Of a stretch of DNA of 64,000 nucleotides, positions 28,437 through 36,094 are shown one piece after another. Each line of letters starts with the position of its first letter. Position 1 is the stretch's first letter. Under the pieces are notes generated by a model that saw only the letters and a program-made list of their open reading frames with translations, was not told where the DNA came from and did not search any database. The translations under genes and the position numbers were made by a program. The stretch covers positions 496,001 to 560,000 of the forward strand of contig CBDCBO010000008.1 of assembly GCA_965214335.1 (NCBI GenBank), given 5' to 3'. The DNA is from Velthaea sp965214335 (lineage in GTDB: Bacteria > Vulcanimicrobiota > Vulcanimicrobiia > Vulcanimicrobiales > Vulcanimicrobiaceae).

Positions 28437-29444
28437 ATGCGACTCAAATCGGTGCACGGATTTCCGCTTTTCGTGTGCGCCATCGTTCTGTTCGGCGGCA
28501 GCGCCGTTACCTTGGGCGGCATTCCGACTCATGCCGCCGACGCCGGACTTTCGTACGCCTCGATCGACACGCAGTTGGGTAAATTACCGGTCGCAAAAAA
28601 ACATTACCGTTTTGCGTATGTCAGCAAAACGCTGATCAATGAATTTTGGCAAGCCGTTAAAGTCGGCGCCGATACGGCCGCTGCGAAAGACGGCGTGACC
28701 GTCGACACCCAAGCGGCCAAAGATGAGTCGTCGCTGGGCGAACAATTGAACATCGCGCAAACAATGCTTAGCGGCGGCTACGATGCGTTACTGATATCGC
28801 CGCAATCCGATTCGAATCTCGGGCCGGCAATCGAACAAGCGAAAGCAAAGGGCATCCCGGTGATCGATATCGACGACGCCAAAACCGCCGGAGTAAGCAC
28901 GTTCATCGGAACCGATCAGGTTGCCATCGGCATGAAAGCCGCCCAATACATCGTCGGCAAGTTACCGCAGGGCGGAGCGGTTGCGCAGATCGAAGGCCAA
29001 GCCGGTTCGCCCAACGCCCGGGCCCGAATCAAGGGCTTCAAACAAGGTGTCGAGCAAAGCGGCAAGCTCAAACTCGTGGCGAGTCAACCCGGCAACTGGG
29101 ACCGCCTTACCGCACTTGACGCCGCGGCTACGATCATGCGCGCACATCCCGACATCAAAGCGTTCTACGCCAACAACGATACGATGGCATTGGGCGTCGT
29201 CGAAGCGGTCCGCAACGCCGGCATGACGGGCAAGATCATCGTGGTCGGTACCGACGGCATCGGCGCGGCCAAAAAGTCGATCGCCGACGGCCAACTCGAC
29301 GCAACGGTAGCCGAGTTTCCGGTGCAAGAAGGCGCGCTGGGCGTGGAGATGGCGATCCGGCAACTCGAAGGGCAAAAACTGCCGACCTGGATTATTTCGC
29401 AACAGGATGTGATCACTAAAGATAACGTCAGTAAATTTCAATGA
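28437..29444 (+). CDS. Sugar ABC transporter periplasmic binding protein (RbsB-like)
   Basis: A 335-residue protein with a signal peptide (hydrophobic residues 9-28, cleavage near HAADA). The type I periplasmic-binding fold is seen in YRFAYVSKTLINEFWQAVKVGADTAA, GYDALLISPQSDSNLGPAIEQAKAKGIPVIDIDD, NNDTMALGVVEAVRNAG and KIIVVGTDGI. It captures a monosaccharide or related compound for the RbsA/RbsC-like transporter encoded next. The stop overlaps the ATPase start (ATGA). The ligand cannot be read from sequence. Confidence 0.94.
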   Translation: MRLKSVHGFPLFVCAIVLFGGSAVTLGGIPTHAADAGLSYASIDTQLGKLPVAKKHYRFAYVSKTLINEFWQAVKVGADTAAAKDGVTVDTQAAKDESSLGEQLNIAQTMLSGGYDALLISPQSDSNLGPAIEQAKAKGIPVIDIDDAKTAGVSTFIGTDQVAIGMKAAQYIVGKLPQGGAVAQIEGQAGSPNARARIKGFKQGVEQSGKLKLVASQPGNWDRLTALDAAATIMRAHPDIKAFYANNDTMALGVVEAVRNAGMTGKIIVVGTDGIGAAKKSIADGQLDATVAEFPVQEGALGVEMAIRQLEGQKLPTWIISQQDVITKDNVSKFQ

Positions 29445-30952
29445 CCGCGCAGCCCGTTGCGGGCCCGGCGCCGGCGCTTTCGCTCGAACGATTGTCGAAG
29501 TCGTATCCCGGCGTTGCCGCCTTGAGCGACGTGAGCTTGAGCATCGCGAGCGGCGAAGTGCACGCGTTACTGGGCGAAAACGGCGCCGGGAAATCGACGC
29601 TGTTGAAGATCGTATCGGGATCCGTCCGGCCTGATTTCGGCCGGATCCTGCTCGACGGTAACGCGCTCGAACTGCATTCGCCGCTGCACGCACGCAAAGC
29701 GGGCATCGCGCTCATTCACCAGGAGCTGGCCCTGGTGCCGCAGATGAGCGCGGCGGCGAACATGTACTTGGGGCGCGAGGTTACGCGGCGCGACCTGACG
29801 TTAAATCGCGCGGCGATGGAACGGCGGGCCCAGGAACTCGTCGACAGCCTGGGCGTCGCAATCGATGTGCGACGGCCGGTGTCGTTCTTATCGATGGCCG
29901 AGCGGCAATGCGTCGAGATCGCGCGCGCTCTGCTGTATCGCGCCCGCGTGCTCGCGCTGGACGAACCGACGTCAAGTCTTACCAATCGCGAGTGCGAGGC
30001 GCTCTTCACCATCTTGCGAACGCTGCGCGCCGACGGCGTGGCCATCATCTACGTCTCGCACCGGCTCGAAGAAGTCGCTCTAATCGCCGACCGCGCGACG
30101 GTAATGCGAGACGGACATGTCATCGGCACCGTCGACGTCGCTCGATCGTCACGCGCGCAACTCGTGACGATGATGGTGGGCCGCGACCTCTCGGAAATGG
30201 CGCCGGCGCCGTACCGGCCGCCGGCAGAGGTCGCGCTGCGGGTCGAACACCTGACGTCGGCGGGGCGGCTCAGCGATATCTCGTTTGCGGCCTATCGCGG
30301 TCAGGTGCTCGGCATCGCGGGCTTGGTCGGCTCCGGCCGCACCGAACTGCTGCGCGCGATCTTCGGCGCCGACCCGATCGACCGGGGCACGATCGCGGTG
30401 AACGGCAAGCCGTTCGTCAAACGCAGCGTGCGGCACGCGATCGACCGCCGGATCGGTCTGATTCCCGAAGATCGCAAAGGCCAAGCGTTGTTCAGCCGCA
30501 TGTCGATCCGCTCGAACATCACCTTGGCGAGCCTGCACCGTTTCGCGCGCGGCGGCATCATCGCGCGCCGGCCGCGTCAGGCGGAGGCCGACGCGCTCGT
30601 CGCCGATCTCGATCTGCGACCGCGTGACAGTGCCCGCGCCGTCGGCCAATTGTCGGGCGGCAATCAGCAAAAAGCGGTCGTCGGCCGCTGGCTGAGCGCC
30701 AAAAGCGACATCCTGCTCATCGACGAGCCGACGCGCGGGGTTGACGTCGGCGCCAAGGCCGAGATTTATCGTTTGATCGGCACGCTCACGAGTCGCGGAG
30801 CCGCGGTCATCATGGTGTCGTCGGATCTGCCCGAAGTGTTGCAGATCAGCGACCGCATCGCGGTCATGCGCGAAGGCCGGATCGTGAAAGAGCTCGACCG
30901 GCAGACGGCGACCGAGGAGACGATCATGCACTATGCGACCGGCGGAGTGTAG
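29441..30952 (+). CDS. Sugar ABC transporter duplicated ATPase (RbsA/XylG-like)
   Basis: A 503-residue protein holding two ABC domains in tandem. The first has Walker A GENGAGKSTLLK, the signature region LSMAERQCVEIARALL and Walker B VLALDEPTSSL. The second has a degenerate Walker A (GLVGSGRTELLRAI), signature LSGGNQQKAVVGRWL and Walker B ILLIDEPTRGVD. This asymmetry is normal for the ribose/xylose class. It powers uptake through the permease that starts two bases downstream. Confidence 0.96.
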   Translation: MTAQPVAGPAPALSLERLSKSYPGVAALSDVSLSIASGEVHALLGENGAGKSTLLKIVSGSVRPDFGRILLDGNALELHSPLHARKAGIALIHQELALVPQMSAAANMYLGREVTRRDLTLNRAAMERRAQELVDSLGVAIDVRRPVSFLSMAERQCVEIARALLYRARVLALDEPTSSLTNRECEALFTILRTLRADGVAIIYVSHRLEEVALIADRATVMRDGHVIGTVDVARSSRAQLVTMMVGRDLSEMAPAPYRPPAEVALRVEHLTSAGRLSDISFAAYRGQVLGIAGLVGSGRTELLRAIFGADPIDRGTIAVNGKPFVKRSVRHAIDRRIGLIPEDRKGQALFSRMSIRSNITLASLHRFARGGIIARRPRQAEADALVADLDLRPRDSARAVGQLSGGNQQKAVVGRWLSAKSDILLIDEPTRGVDVGAKAEIYRLIGTLTSRGAAVIMVSSDLPEVLQISDRIAVMREGRIVKELDRQTATEETIMHYATGGV

Positions 30953-30954
30953 CC

Positions 30955-31953
30955 ATGCAAGAAGTACAAACCAAAGACATCGATGTTGCAACGATAGCTA
31001 GCCCGGCGGCCGCATTGCGGCGCACGCAGTCGATCGAGCGCGTGCGCCGGCTCGGTATCCTGTTCGGCTTCGTCGTGGTCTACGGTGTGTTCGCCGTGTT
31101 GAACCATCAGTTCTTAACCGTCGGCAACCTCACCGCGGTCGCGCTACAATCGTCGATCAATGCGATCATCGCAATCGGCATGACGCTCGTGATCATCAGC
31201 GCCGGAATCGATCTGTCCGTCGGCTCGATCGCCGGCTTGGCCAGCGTCGTTGCCGCAACCGTCATGGCAACGCAAGGCCTGGGTCTCGGGATCGCGGTGG
31301 GCCTCGGCGTCGGCCTGGTCGCAGGCGCCGTCAACGGCGTGCTGATCGCACGGGTGGGTCTGGCACCGTTCATCGTCACACTCGGAACGCTGGCGCTCTT
31401 TCGCGGAGCGGCGCTGGTGTTCACGAACGGTCAGCCGATCTACGGCATACCGGAGTCGTTTCGAGCGATCTTCGGCGGTTCGCTAGGGCCGATTCCGACG
31501 CCGGTGATCATCGCGATCGTGTGCGCGCTCATCGTCGACTTCGTGCTGCGGCGCACGACGTTCGGCGAGCACGTTATCGCCATCGGCGGTAATGAGGAAG
31601 CCGCGCGACTCTGCGGCGTTGCGGTCAGTCGGGTCAAAGCGCTCATCTACGTGATCGCGGGCGGACTCTCGGCACTGGGTGGCTTCGTGCTCGTGGCGCG
31701 GATCGGCGCGGCTGAACCCATCGGCGGTACCGGTTACGAACTCGACGCCATCGCGGCCACGGTCATCGGCGGCACGAGTCTGTTCGGCGGCGTCGGCACG
31801 ATCGGCGGCACGCTCATCGGCGCGCTCATCTTGGGCGGCCTGCGCAACGGTCTGACGCTCATGAACGTGCAGACTTTTTGGCAGCAAGTCGCGAGCGGTC
31901 TGGTGATCATCTTCGCCGTGCTGATCGACCGGCTCATCCGGCGGCCCGCGTAG
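30955..31953 (+). CDS. Sugar ABC transporter permease (RbsC-like)
   Basis: A 332-residue inner-membrane protein of the BPD_transp_2 family with about nine or ten hydrophobic segments. Diagnostic stretches are NAIIAIGMTLVIISAGIDLSVGSIAGLASVV, RTTFGEHVIAIGGNEEAARLCGV (contact with the ATPase) and GTGYELDAIAATVIGGTSLFGGVGTIGGTLIGALILG. It forms the channel for the binding-protein-dependent sugar importer and is cotranscribed with its ATPase and the following SDR gene. Confidence 0.95.
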   Translation: MQEVQTKDIDVATIASPAAALRRTQSIERVRRLGILFGFVVVYGVFAVLNHQFLTVGNLTAVALQSSINAIIAIGMTLVIISAGIDLSVGSIAGLASVVAATVMATQGLGLGIAVGLGVGLVAGAVNGVLIARVGLAPFIVTLGTLALFRGAALVFTNGQPIYGIPESFRAIFGGSLGPIPTPVIIAIVCALIVDFVLRRTTFGEHVIAIGGNEEAARLCGVAVSRVKALIYVIAGGLSALGGFVLVARIGAAEPIGGTGYELDAIAATVIGGTSLFGGVGTIGGTLIGALILGGLRNGLTLMNVQTFWQQVASGLVIIFAVLIDRLIRRPA

Positions 31954-31957
31954 CTCG

Positions 31958-32725
31958 ATGACGCGGCAAGCCTTAGACGGAAAGCACGCGCTCATCACGG
32001 GCGGCGCACGCGGAATCGGGCGCGGCATCGCGTTGGCAATGGCGCAAGCCGGCGCGCGGATCACCCTCGCCGACCGCGATGCGGACGTCGCGCAAACGAC
32101 CGCGCGCGAATTGCCCGACGGTACGGGACTCGCCATCGAGATGGACGTAGCGGATCGCGTCAGCGTCGAACGCGGTTTCGATCGTGCCGAGAAATCGTTC
32201 GGAGCGGTGGATATCCTCGTTGCCAACGCCGGAATTCTGAAGTTCGCACCGTTCTTGGAGTTAACGCCCGCTGATTGGCAACAACACCTCGACGTCGACT
32301 TCACCGGCGTCTTTCACGCCGCGCAGGCAGCGGCACAGCGGCTCGTTCAGCAGGGGCGCCACGGCAATGTCATTGTCGTCACCTCGGTTTCAGCCGAAGT
32401 TCCGTCGCGCACCCAAGGTCACTATTGTGCGGCGAAAGCTGGTGCGCTCATGCTGGTGCGGGCCATGGCGTGGGAACTGGCCGACCGTGGTATTCGGGTC
32501 AATTCGATCGGCCCCGGCTGGATCGACACCCGCCTCGCAACCGGCTATCTCGATGTGCCCGAACGGCGCGCCGAGGTTATCGCCACCATTCCGATCGGGC
32601 GCGTCGGCTTGCCGCACGACGTCGGCAGCGCGGCGGTTTTTCTTGCCAGTGACGACGCGTCGTATGTTACCGGCGCACATCTGCGCGTCGACGGCGGACT
32701 CGCAATCGGATCGGACAAAACCTAA
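31958..32725 (+). CDS. Short-chain dehydrogenase/reductase (sugar dehydrogenase candidate)
   Basis: A 255-residue classical SDR: cofactor motif GGARGIGRGIA, an acidic residue after strand 2 (LADRD) favouring NAD, the structural NAG (LVANAGIL), catalytic Ser in VTSVSAE and YxxxK as HYCAAKAG. It ends with ASYVTGAHLRVDGGL. Being the last gene of a sugar import operon, it probably oxidises the imported sugar to a lactone; with the convergent lactonase-like gene this suggests a non-phosphorylative route such as that for L-fucose or L-rhamnose. The substrate is inference. Confidence 0.9.
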   Translation: MTRQALDGKHALITGGARGIGRGIALAMAQAGARITLADRDADVAQTTARELPDGTGLAIEMDVADRVSVERGFDRAEKSFGAVDILVANAGILKFAPFLELTPADWQQHLDVDFTGVFHAAQAAAQRLVQQGRHGNVIVVTSVSAEVPSRTQGHYCAAKAGALMLVRAMAWELADRGIRVNSIGPGWIDTRLATGYLDVPERRAEVIATIPIGRVGLPHDVGSAAVFLASDDASYVTGAHLRVDGGLAIGSDKT

Positions 32726-32758
32726 CCTAATCGTACACGCCGGCCGCCGGCGCGACCG

Positions 32759-33655
32759 TCATAGTGCGTACATACGCTCCGCGTTGCTATAAAACATATT
32801 ATCGCGCTGGGCCGGCGAGAACGCAGCGACGACGTTCTCGAATGCCTCGTACAGCGCACTGAACGAGCTGTATAATTTGTCGACCGGGAAGTTGCTGGCA
32901 AACATAACGCGGTCGACTCCGAACAGCTCGATCGTTTCGAGAATGAACGGTCGGATACCGGCAACGGTCCACGCGCGGTCACACATGGCGAGACCGGAAA
33001 TTTTTACGGCAACGTTCGCGCACCGCGAAAGTAAGCGCATTCCGACCCGCCAACGTTCGATGCCATCGGCATCGCGGTCGGTCGGCATTCCGGCATGATT
33101 GAGAATAATCCGCTGATTCGGGTGCGTCGCCGCGAGGTTGGCCGCATCGACCATCTGCGATGGATAGATTTGCAGGTCGAACGACAAGCCGTATTTAGCG
33201 AGCAAGTTAAAGCCGCGCAGCCACGTTTGGTCGTTCATCACGTCGGGGCGGGAAAGATAGGTCTTGAGCGGATCCTCATGCCAGTTCAGGATCTGACGCA
33301 CACCGCGCACGTTCGCGCAGGCCCGGTGCGCGCTCAACACGCGCTCGACCTCAACGGTGCTCGCGTTGAGCGCGGCGTATGCGACGATGCCCTGTGGAAA
33401 GCCGTGCACGTCCGCGATCGACTGCAACCAGCGCGACTCGCCGGCCGGGTCGAGCTCCGACCAGCCACACTGTACGTGGACCGACTTGACCAGTTCGTAC
33501 CCGCTCGTGTCGGCCAGATAGTCCGGGAGAAGATAATCACGCGCGATCGGCGTGATGTCGCCTTCAGGACCGGCCTCCGGCGGCCGACGGCGCAGCCAAG
33601 CATAGTCGTGATGCGTGAGGTCCCACAGATGATGATGCGGGTCGATAATTCGCAT
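32759..33655 (-). CDS. Amidohydrolase family 2, L-fuconolactonase-like sugar lactonase
   Basis: The ATG at 33655 gives MRIIDPHHHLWDL, with the metal-binding HxH-type start of this superfamily; GGAG lies about 11 bases upstream. The 298-residue product contains VKSVHVQCGWSE, RGVRQILNWHEDP, NQRIILNHAGMP and FGVDRVMFASNFPVD with the late catalytic Asp. Close families are L-fucono-1,5-lactonase, L-rhamnono-lactonase and other COG3618 hydrolases. It converges on the SDR gene of the sugar operon (33 bases between stops), and probably opens the lactone produced there. Confidence 0.88.
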   Translation of the reverse strand: MRIIDPHHHLWDLTHHDYAWLRRRPPEAGPEGDITPIARDYLLPDYLADTSGYELVKSVHVQCGWSELDPAGESRWLQSIADVHGFPQGIVAYAALNASTVEVERVLSAHRACANVRGVRQILNWHEDPLKTYLSRPDVMNDQTWLRGFNLLAKYGLSFDLQIYPSQMVDAANLAATHPNQRIILNHAGMPTDRDADGIERWRVGMRLLSRCANVAVKISGLAMCDRAWTVAGIRPFILETIELFGVDRVMFASNFPVDKLYSSFSALYEAFENVVAAFSPAQRDNMFYSNAERMYAL

Positions 33656-33764
33656 GCGTTCGCTCACTCCGGATTGGACTCTCGCGCGAAACGAACGCTT
33701 ACATCGGCGGTCAGCGTTTTGCCTTGGCGGTACGGCATGGCCGCCGTTGGCGCCTGACACCGCA

Positions 33765-34682
33765 TTACATTACTACTTCGGGAGCCAATGCATCGCGAGC
33801 AGCATCCACTTCGAGCGCCGCAAGTTTGGCAATGGCGTCCGGCCCAACGCCGCAACAGCCGCCGACGTACGTAACGCCTAACCTTAACCACTCGCTCGCG
33901 CGACGCACGAATTCGGCTTCCGTCGCTCCGCCGGCGAGACCGTTCTCGTCCCAATGTTGGCCGAGATTCGGGCATACCAGGAGCGGTTTGCCCGTTACCG
34001 TGCGTATCGCACGCACGAGCGGCCCGATCGCGGCCGGGGCCGTGCAATTGACGCCGATAACCGCCACGCTTTCAAACGCGGCGAGGTGCGCCGCAGCTTC
34101 GGTGATGCGATCGCCGGCAAAGGTATGCCCGCCGTCGCGACACGCGAACGAAACCCACACCGGGTTAAGCTGGAGGTCGCGCGCCACATTAGCGATAACG
34201 CGTGCTTCACGCAGCGACGGAAGTGTCTCGAATAAAAATACATCCGGACCGGCGCGCGCGACCGCCCGCGCCCGTTCGGCATGAAATGCGCGGAGTGCGT
34301 CGGCAGCGAGGTGCGCTCGAGCGGAATACTCAGAACCGTCGCCGCGCGTCGCACCATACGGTCCGAGCGCCGCCGCGACGAGAAACGTGCCGGTCGCACC
34401 GGTCGCGGCGCGGTGTTCGGCAATCGCGCGCCGGGCAAGTGCGACGGCGCTCGCAAAGATGCCGTCGATCGCCGCATCAGCGTACCCGAGCTCGCGTAAG
34501 GCGGCGTGCGAAAGCTGATAGGTCGCGGTTTCGATGACGCGCGCGCCGGCAGCTAGATACGCGCGATGAATATCGACGAGCAACTCCGGCGCCCGGATGA
34601 CGGCTTCGCCCGACCAAAGCCCCGTCGCGAAGCGGAAGTCGCGCTTTTCAAGCTCCAGTCCCAAGCCGCCGTCGACGATCAC
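33765..34682 (-). CDS. Homocysteine S-methyltransferase-family protein (MmuM-like)
   Basis: The GTG at 34682 (VIVDGGLGLELEKRDF) has GAGG five bases upstream and starts 10 bases after the preceding glycosyltransferase stop. The 305-residue barrel has the zinc-binding Cys residues in GVNCTAP and GGCCGVGPD, plus LWSGEAVIRAPELL and IETATYQ. Relatives use S-methylmethionine, S-adenosylmethionine or betaine to methylate homocysteine; some act on selenocysteine. Which donor is used here cannot be told. Its place at the end of a trehalose/glucan operon is unexpected. Confidence 0.88.
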   Translation of the reverse strand: MIVDGGLGLELEKRDFRFATGLWSGEAVIRAPELLVDIHRAYLAAGARVIETATYQLSHAALRELGYADAAIDGIFASAVALARRAIAEHRAATGATGTFLVAAALGPYGATRGDGSEYSARAHLAADALRAFHAERARAVARAGPDVFLFETLPSLREARVIANVARDLQLNPVWVSFACRDGGHTFAGDRITEAAAHLAAFESVAVIGVNCTAPAAIGPLVRAIRTVTGKPLLVCPNLGQHWDENGLAGGATEAEFVRRASEWLRLGVTYVGGCCGVGPDAIAKLAALEVDAARDALAPEVVM

Positions 34683-34692
34683 GCGCCCCTCG

Positions 34693-36021
34693 CTATCCCG
34701 TTTTGGCGAACGATTCCACGTACGCGACCTTACGCTGCAGCGTTGCGAGCACACGGCGCCACGTATAGTGCGCCGCGGTCTGCGCGCCGCGCGCGCGCAG
34801 TTCCGTGCGCAGCGCCGGATCGGCGTACAACGTTCGTAGATACGTGGCAAGTTCGCTACCGTCGCCGGTATCGCACACCAGCGCATTGACGAACGGATCG
34901 GCATACTCTTCGCCCGTCGAGCCGGTGACCGCGATGCCGCCCGCCGCCATGACCTCGAGTCCGACGAGTCCGAACGGCTCTTTACCGCTATTGGCCAGCA
35001 CGGCGTCACTCGCGGCATACAGCGCAAACAACGTTTTTTCGTCCAGAAACGTGCGCACGTGCACCACCGGCGCCTCGATCTGCGCTAAACCAGCGATGAC
35101 GCGCCGGCCGTCGGTGCCTTCATACGACATGCGTTCGACCGCCAAGCCCCGGTCGTGCGCCCGCCCGAACACGATCTCACTGTACGGATCTTTATAACCA
35201 CGCACGATTAAGCGGGCCGGAATGCCGGCGCTGCGCAGTTCGGCCAGCGCATCGATGGCTTGCAGCCAATTCTTATCCGGGTCGAAGCGTCCGATCTTGA
35301 ACAGCGTCGGCCGTCCGGCGAAGGCTGCTTTGCATTCCGCCACGACGGCCGGATCGGCGCCGCGCAGCAGACGATCGTCGATGCCGTTGGGAATGACGAG
35401 CGCCGGAACGCCCCGCTGCGCCAACTCGAATTTCATGTAGCGGCTGACGGCGGTGATCGCGGCCGCGCGCTGCAACGGCGCCCAATCGATCCGGTCGAAG
35501 CCGTAACTATTATTGGCGTTCCAGAGAATCGTCGCGGCGGCGCGCAGACCACGTTCGCGCAGACGCTGATCCAGCGCGATGGCCACGTTTGCCATTTGCC
35601 ATTCCTCGGCCACGATCAACGTTCGTTCGCCGGCCGCCGCCGCCGGGGCGACCACCGCATCGACGAGATACGCCGGCAAACTGGCTTCACAGTCGGCGAC
35701 TTTTTCGGCTTCACCGTCGTAGGCGTTACGCGGATGCTGGGCCGAGAGCCAGCCGCACCAGCGGCGCAAGGTAACGCCGTCAGCCCACGCTTCGACGGGC
35801 CGCATCGCGGGGTCGCCGACGAAGAATAACTCCGTTTGGTGACCGGCGGCGCCCAGCGCACGCGCCAACGCGCTCACGCGCGTGCCGAGACCGCCGATGG
35901 ACGCGTAGCGGTCGGGTCCCTCGAAGGAAAGAATCGCGACGTGGCGCGGTATTTTCGGTAGTACGTCAACGGGAGCGGGCGACCCGTTGGGTCGCGAGCC
36001 GGGCGAGACATGTAGGCTCAT
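34693..36021 (-). CDS. GT4-type glycosyltransferase, glycogen/starch-synthase-like neighbour of glgB
   Basis: A 442-residue GT-B enzyme with GGAGGT upstream of its ATG. The acceptor half has HVAILSFEGPDRYASIGGLGTRVSALARAL, a glycine-rich loop like that of glycogen synthases. The donor half has LFKIGRFDPDKNWLQAIDALAEL and KEPFGLVGLEVMAAGGIAVTGSTGEEYA with the conserved Glu pair. Context between glgB and treS/glgE suggests a glucan-chain or maltose-1-phosphate forming role (compare GlgM, which uses ADP-glucose), but no glgC is in the window and specificity is unproven. Transcribed after glgB, 73 bases downstream. Confidence 0.85.
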   Translation of the reverse strand: MSLHVSPGSRPNGSPAPVDVLPKIPRHVAILSFEGPDRYASIGGLGTRVSALARALGAAGHQTELFFVGDPAMRPVEAWADGVTLRRWCGWLSAQHPRNAYDGEAEKVADCEASLPAYLVDAVVAPAAAAGERTLIVAEEWQMANVAIALDQRLRERGLRAAATILWNANNSYGFDRIDWAPLQRAAAITAVSRYMKFELAQRGVPALVIPNGIDDRLLRGADPAVVAECKAAFAGRPTLFKIGRFDPDKNWLQAIDALAELRSAGIPARLIVRGYKDPYSEIVFGRAHDRGLAVERMSYEGTDGRRVIAGLAQIEAPVVHVRTFLDEKTLFALYAASDAVLANSGKEPFGLVGLEVMAAGGIAVTGSTGEEYADPFVNALVCDTGDGSELATYLRTLYADPALRTELRARGAQTAAHYTWRRVLATLQRKVAYVESFAKTG

Positions 36022-36094
36022 CAGGTAAACCTCCGCTAAGGTGTGGCAAACCTTCGAGTTTGCGGCACGCCGCGCCCGCGCTTGGACCGGAGCC

